Shown here in pieces: positions 22,379-23,336 of a stretch of 23,336 nt of DNA. Source of the stretch: a virus; the IMG/VR virus record IMGVR_UViG_3300009159_003306, positions 1 through 23,336 of that record, one strand, 5' to 3'. The notes under the pieces were generated by a model. That model saw only the letters and a list, made by a program, of their open reading frames with translations. It made no database searches and was not told the DNA's origin. The position numbers and the translations under genes were made by a program. Each line of letters begins with the position of its first letter. Positions within the stretch are counted from its first letter, which is position 1.

Positions 22379-22384
22379 TACTAA

Positions 22385-22905
22385 ATGTTCGATATCGCTG
22401 AAACAGCATGACACCGGATTATGGGGACAACTCTCCATATTGGGCCAAGCTGCGGTAGCATATCCAACAGATGTTCGCAGTGCCTTTAATTCAATGATTG
22501 AAGGTGTCGGGGGATGAAGTAAGCATAGTTCATAAACTAGTTTATTTTGCCCCTGGGAATCGAAAGACTCTCAGGGTTTTCCATTAGTAAGAGGCTAAAA
22601 TCTCTTACAGTCAGATGAAAGACTGACAAAAAGTGCAAGTCGGAACGAGGCTGCAAAGCACTATAAAAAATGAACGGGCGGTGATAGGGATGAAATCTGC
22701 GGAGATAACGCAGAGAGTAAAAACTTTCAGTGAGGAACATCGTGATTCCTCGCAAGCGGGCAAGTCCGAAATGCCGGACAACATAGTCTCGCTTGTCAAC
22801 AAAAGGCTACTCATTTATTACACGAGAACATTGAAACTTAAACACCGCCCTCACCCTCTGAAGGTGAGACAACGCACGTTGAAAATGTTTTCATGTAAAA
22901 AATGA
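22385..22905 (+). ncRNA. Candidate large structured non-coding RNA (GOLLD/ROOL-like class)
   Basis: A stretch of about 520 bases without a credible gene between two strong promoters and a tRNA cluster. It contains at least eleven stem-loops: 22420-22439, 22449-22481, 22490-22502, 22551-22576, 22587-22608, 22608-22625, 22632-22662, 22696-22714, 22730-22753, 22753-22795 (outer, enclosing 22764-22779) and 22850-22868. Most are perfect or carry one G.T. Such density, length and position before phage tRNAs are the traits of the giant ornate RNAs GOLLD and ROOL, whose function is unknown. I cannot confirm a family from sequence alone. The 3' end may be set by tRNA processing at 22932. Confidence 0.65.
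22532..22545. repeat. 14-base perfect palindrome within the RNA region
   Basis: ATAAACTAGTTTAT reads the same on both strands. In RNA it could form an intermolecular kissing contact, or in DNA a protein site. Confidence 0.4.
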
Positions 22906-22931
22906 TCAATAAATATTCATGCAAAGATTAT

Positions 22932-23005
22932 TGACCCTTCGTCTAATGGTAGGACATCGGATTTTGATTCCGCGAATCGGGGTTCGAGTCCCTGAGGGTC
23001 ATCCA
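22932..23005 (+). tRNA. tRNA-Gln (TTG)
   Basis: 74 bases with encoded CCA. Acceptor TGACCCT/AGGGTCA, D stem GTCT/GGAC, anticodon loop TTTTGAT giving TTG, T arm CGGGG/CCCTG with loop TTCGAGT. The outermost anticodon-stem pair (T.C) is mismatched. Confidence 0.95.
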
Positions 23006-23011
23006 ATCAAT

Positions 23012-23087
23012 GCCCACTTAGCTCAGTTGGTAGAGCAATACACTAGTAATGTATAGGCCGCGAGTTCGAATCTTGCAGTGGGCACCA
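23012..23087 (+). tRNA. tRNA-Thr (AGT)
   Basis: 76 bases with CCA. Acceptor GCCCACT/AGTGGGC, D stem GCTC/GAGC, anticodon stem ATACA/TGTAT perfect, loop CTAGTAA giving AGT. A at the wobble position of a bacterial or phage tRNA-Thr is unusual. Confidence 0.92.
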
Positions 23088-23095
23088 TTCTTTAT

Positions 23096-23172
23096 GACTC
23101 CTTAACTCAACTGGACAGAGTGCAAGTCTTCGAAACTTGAAGTTGTGGGTTCGAATCCCTCAGGGGTCGCCA
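23096..23172 (+). tRNA. tRNA-Arg (TCG)
   Basis: 77 bases with CCA. Acceptor GACTCCT/AGGGGTC with one T.G, D stem ACTC/GAGT, anticodon stem CAAGT/ACTTG, loop CTTCGAA giving TCG. One T.T mismatch in the T stem. Confidence 0.93.
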
Positions 23173-23178
23173 ATTCAT

Positions 23179-23255
23179 GCCCGCGTAGCTCAGCCGGATA
23201 GAGCATCAGATTACGAATCTGAGGGTCGGAGGTTCGAATCCTTCCGCGGGCGCCA
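23179..23255 (+). tRNA. tRNA-Arg (ACG)
   Basis: 77 bases with CCA. All stems pair (acceptor GCCCGCG/CGCGGGC, anticodon TCAGA/TCTGA). Loop TTACGAA gives ACG, the normal substrate of TadA, which converts A34 to inosine. Confidence 0.95.
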
Positions 23256-23262
23256 ATTTTAT

Positions 23263-23336
23263 GTACGCTAAGTGTTACGGTAGCACGACTGGTTCCAACC
23301 CAGTTAGCGTGGGTTCGACTCCTACAGCGTATGCCA
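23263..23336 (+). tRNA. tRNA-Trp (CCA)
   Basis: 74 bases with CCA, ending at the last base of the window. Acceptor GTACGCT/AGCGTAT with a terminal G.T, D stem GTGT/GCAC, anticodon stem ACTGG/CCAGT, loop TTCCAAC giving CCA. Confidence 0.93.

Noticed and set aside
22374-22517. A 47-codon frame (MITKCSISLKQHD...) before the structured region
   Set aside because: Its ATG lies inside the -10 box of the promoter at 22350-22378 and lacks a ribosome site; it overlaps two stems. A leader peptide from the upstream promoter is not excluded.
22633-22905. A 90-codon frame on the + strand starting with GTG
   Set aside because: No ribosome site, Lys/Arg-rich composition without domain character, and it runs through six or more perfect stem-loops; the RNA reading explains the region better.
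22385-22905. Group I or group II intron, RNase P RNA or tmRNA as identity of the structured RNA
   Set aside because: No flanking split exon, no domain V-like element, no matching RNase P core and no tmRNA acceptor/T-arm ends were seen.
1-23336. CRISPR array, insertion sequence or integrase
   Set aside because: No regularly spaced direct repeats, terminal inverted repeats with a transposase, or recombinase motifs were found.

Overview
The window is a gene-dense stretch of a large tailed-phage genome, most likely a T4-superfamily-like myovirus of a Gram-negative host. Evidence for this: a PAAR spike-tip protein beside a 962-residue virion-type protein, a class I ribonucleotide reductase small subunit with its glutaredoxin, RtcB, many tiny overlapping genes, a tRNA cluster at the right end, and ATAAATA motifs 22-26 bases before several starts that resemble T4 late promoters. 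All but one gene lie on the + strand. The host cannot be named from the sequence.

Layout. 1-2.6 kb: class II aldolase-like protein, NrdB, glutaredoxin, a small Sm-like candidate and PAAR. 2.6-5.5 kb: large structural protein. 5.5-7.2 kb: small unknown and membrane proteins. 7.2-9.6 kb: SPFH/band 7 lipoprotein, an odd tRNA-like gene, a peroxiredoxin, and two unknown genes, one with an in-frame amber codon at position 3. 9.6-14.8 kb: two 2-oxoglutarate oxygenase-like proteins, a PP-loop ATPase, a degenerate metallophosphoesterase on the - strand, and a subtilisin-like protease. 14.8-19.2 kb: RtcB, then NMN adenylyltransferase-Nudix, macro domain and NadV. 19.2-22.2 kb: Pth2-like protein, AAA+ ATPase, HAD phosphatase, SGNH hydrolase and a helical unknown. 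22.25-22.93 kb: no credible gene, but two strong promoters and at least eleven stem-loops, read here as a large structured non-coding RNA. 22.93-23.336 kb: five tRNAs (Gln, Thr, Arg, Arg, Trp).

How the parts work together. NrdB and glutaredoxin serve dNTP supply. NadV plus the adenylyltransferase form a two-step nicotinamide-to-NAD+ route, and the macro and Nudix domains can act on ADP-ribose compounds, which fits NAD+ restoration against NAD-depleting immunity. RtcB and the tRNAs fit repair or replacement of cleaved host tRNAs. The protease and the two oxygenases may process virion or host proteins.

Most notable: (1) the likely giant ornate RNA before the tRNAs; (2) an ideally placed ATG followed by GCA TAG, with a tRNA-like gene whose loop reads CTA about 840 bases upstream and only one TAG stop among 32 genes; (3) one extra residue between two metal ligands of NrdB; (4) a HAD gene with no ordinary start codon before its catalytic Asp; (5) eight TTGACA-like promoters, each with a 17-base spacer; (6) matching ATAGA-loop hairpins in the leaders of the two NAD+ transcription units.
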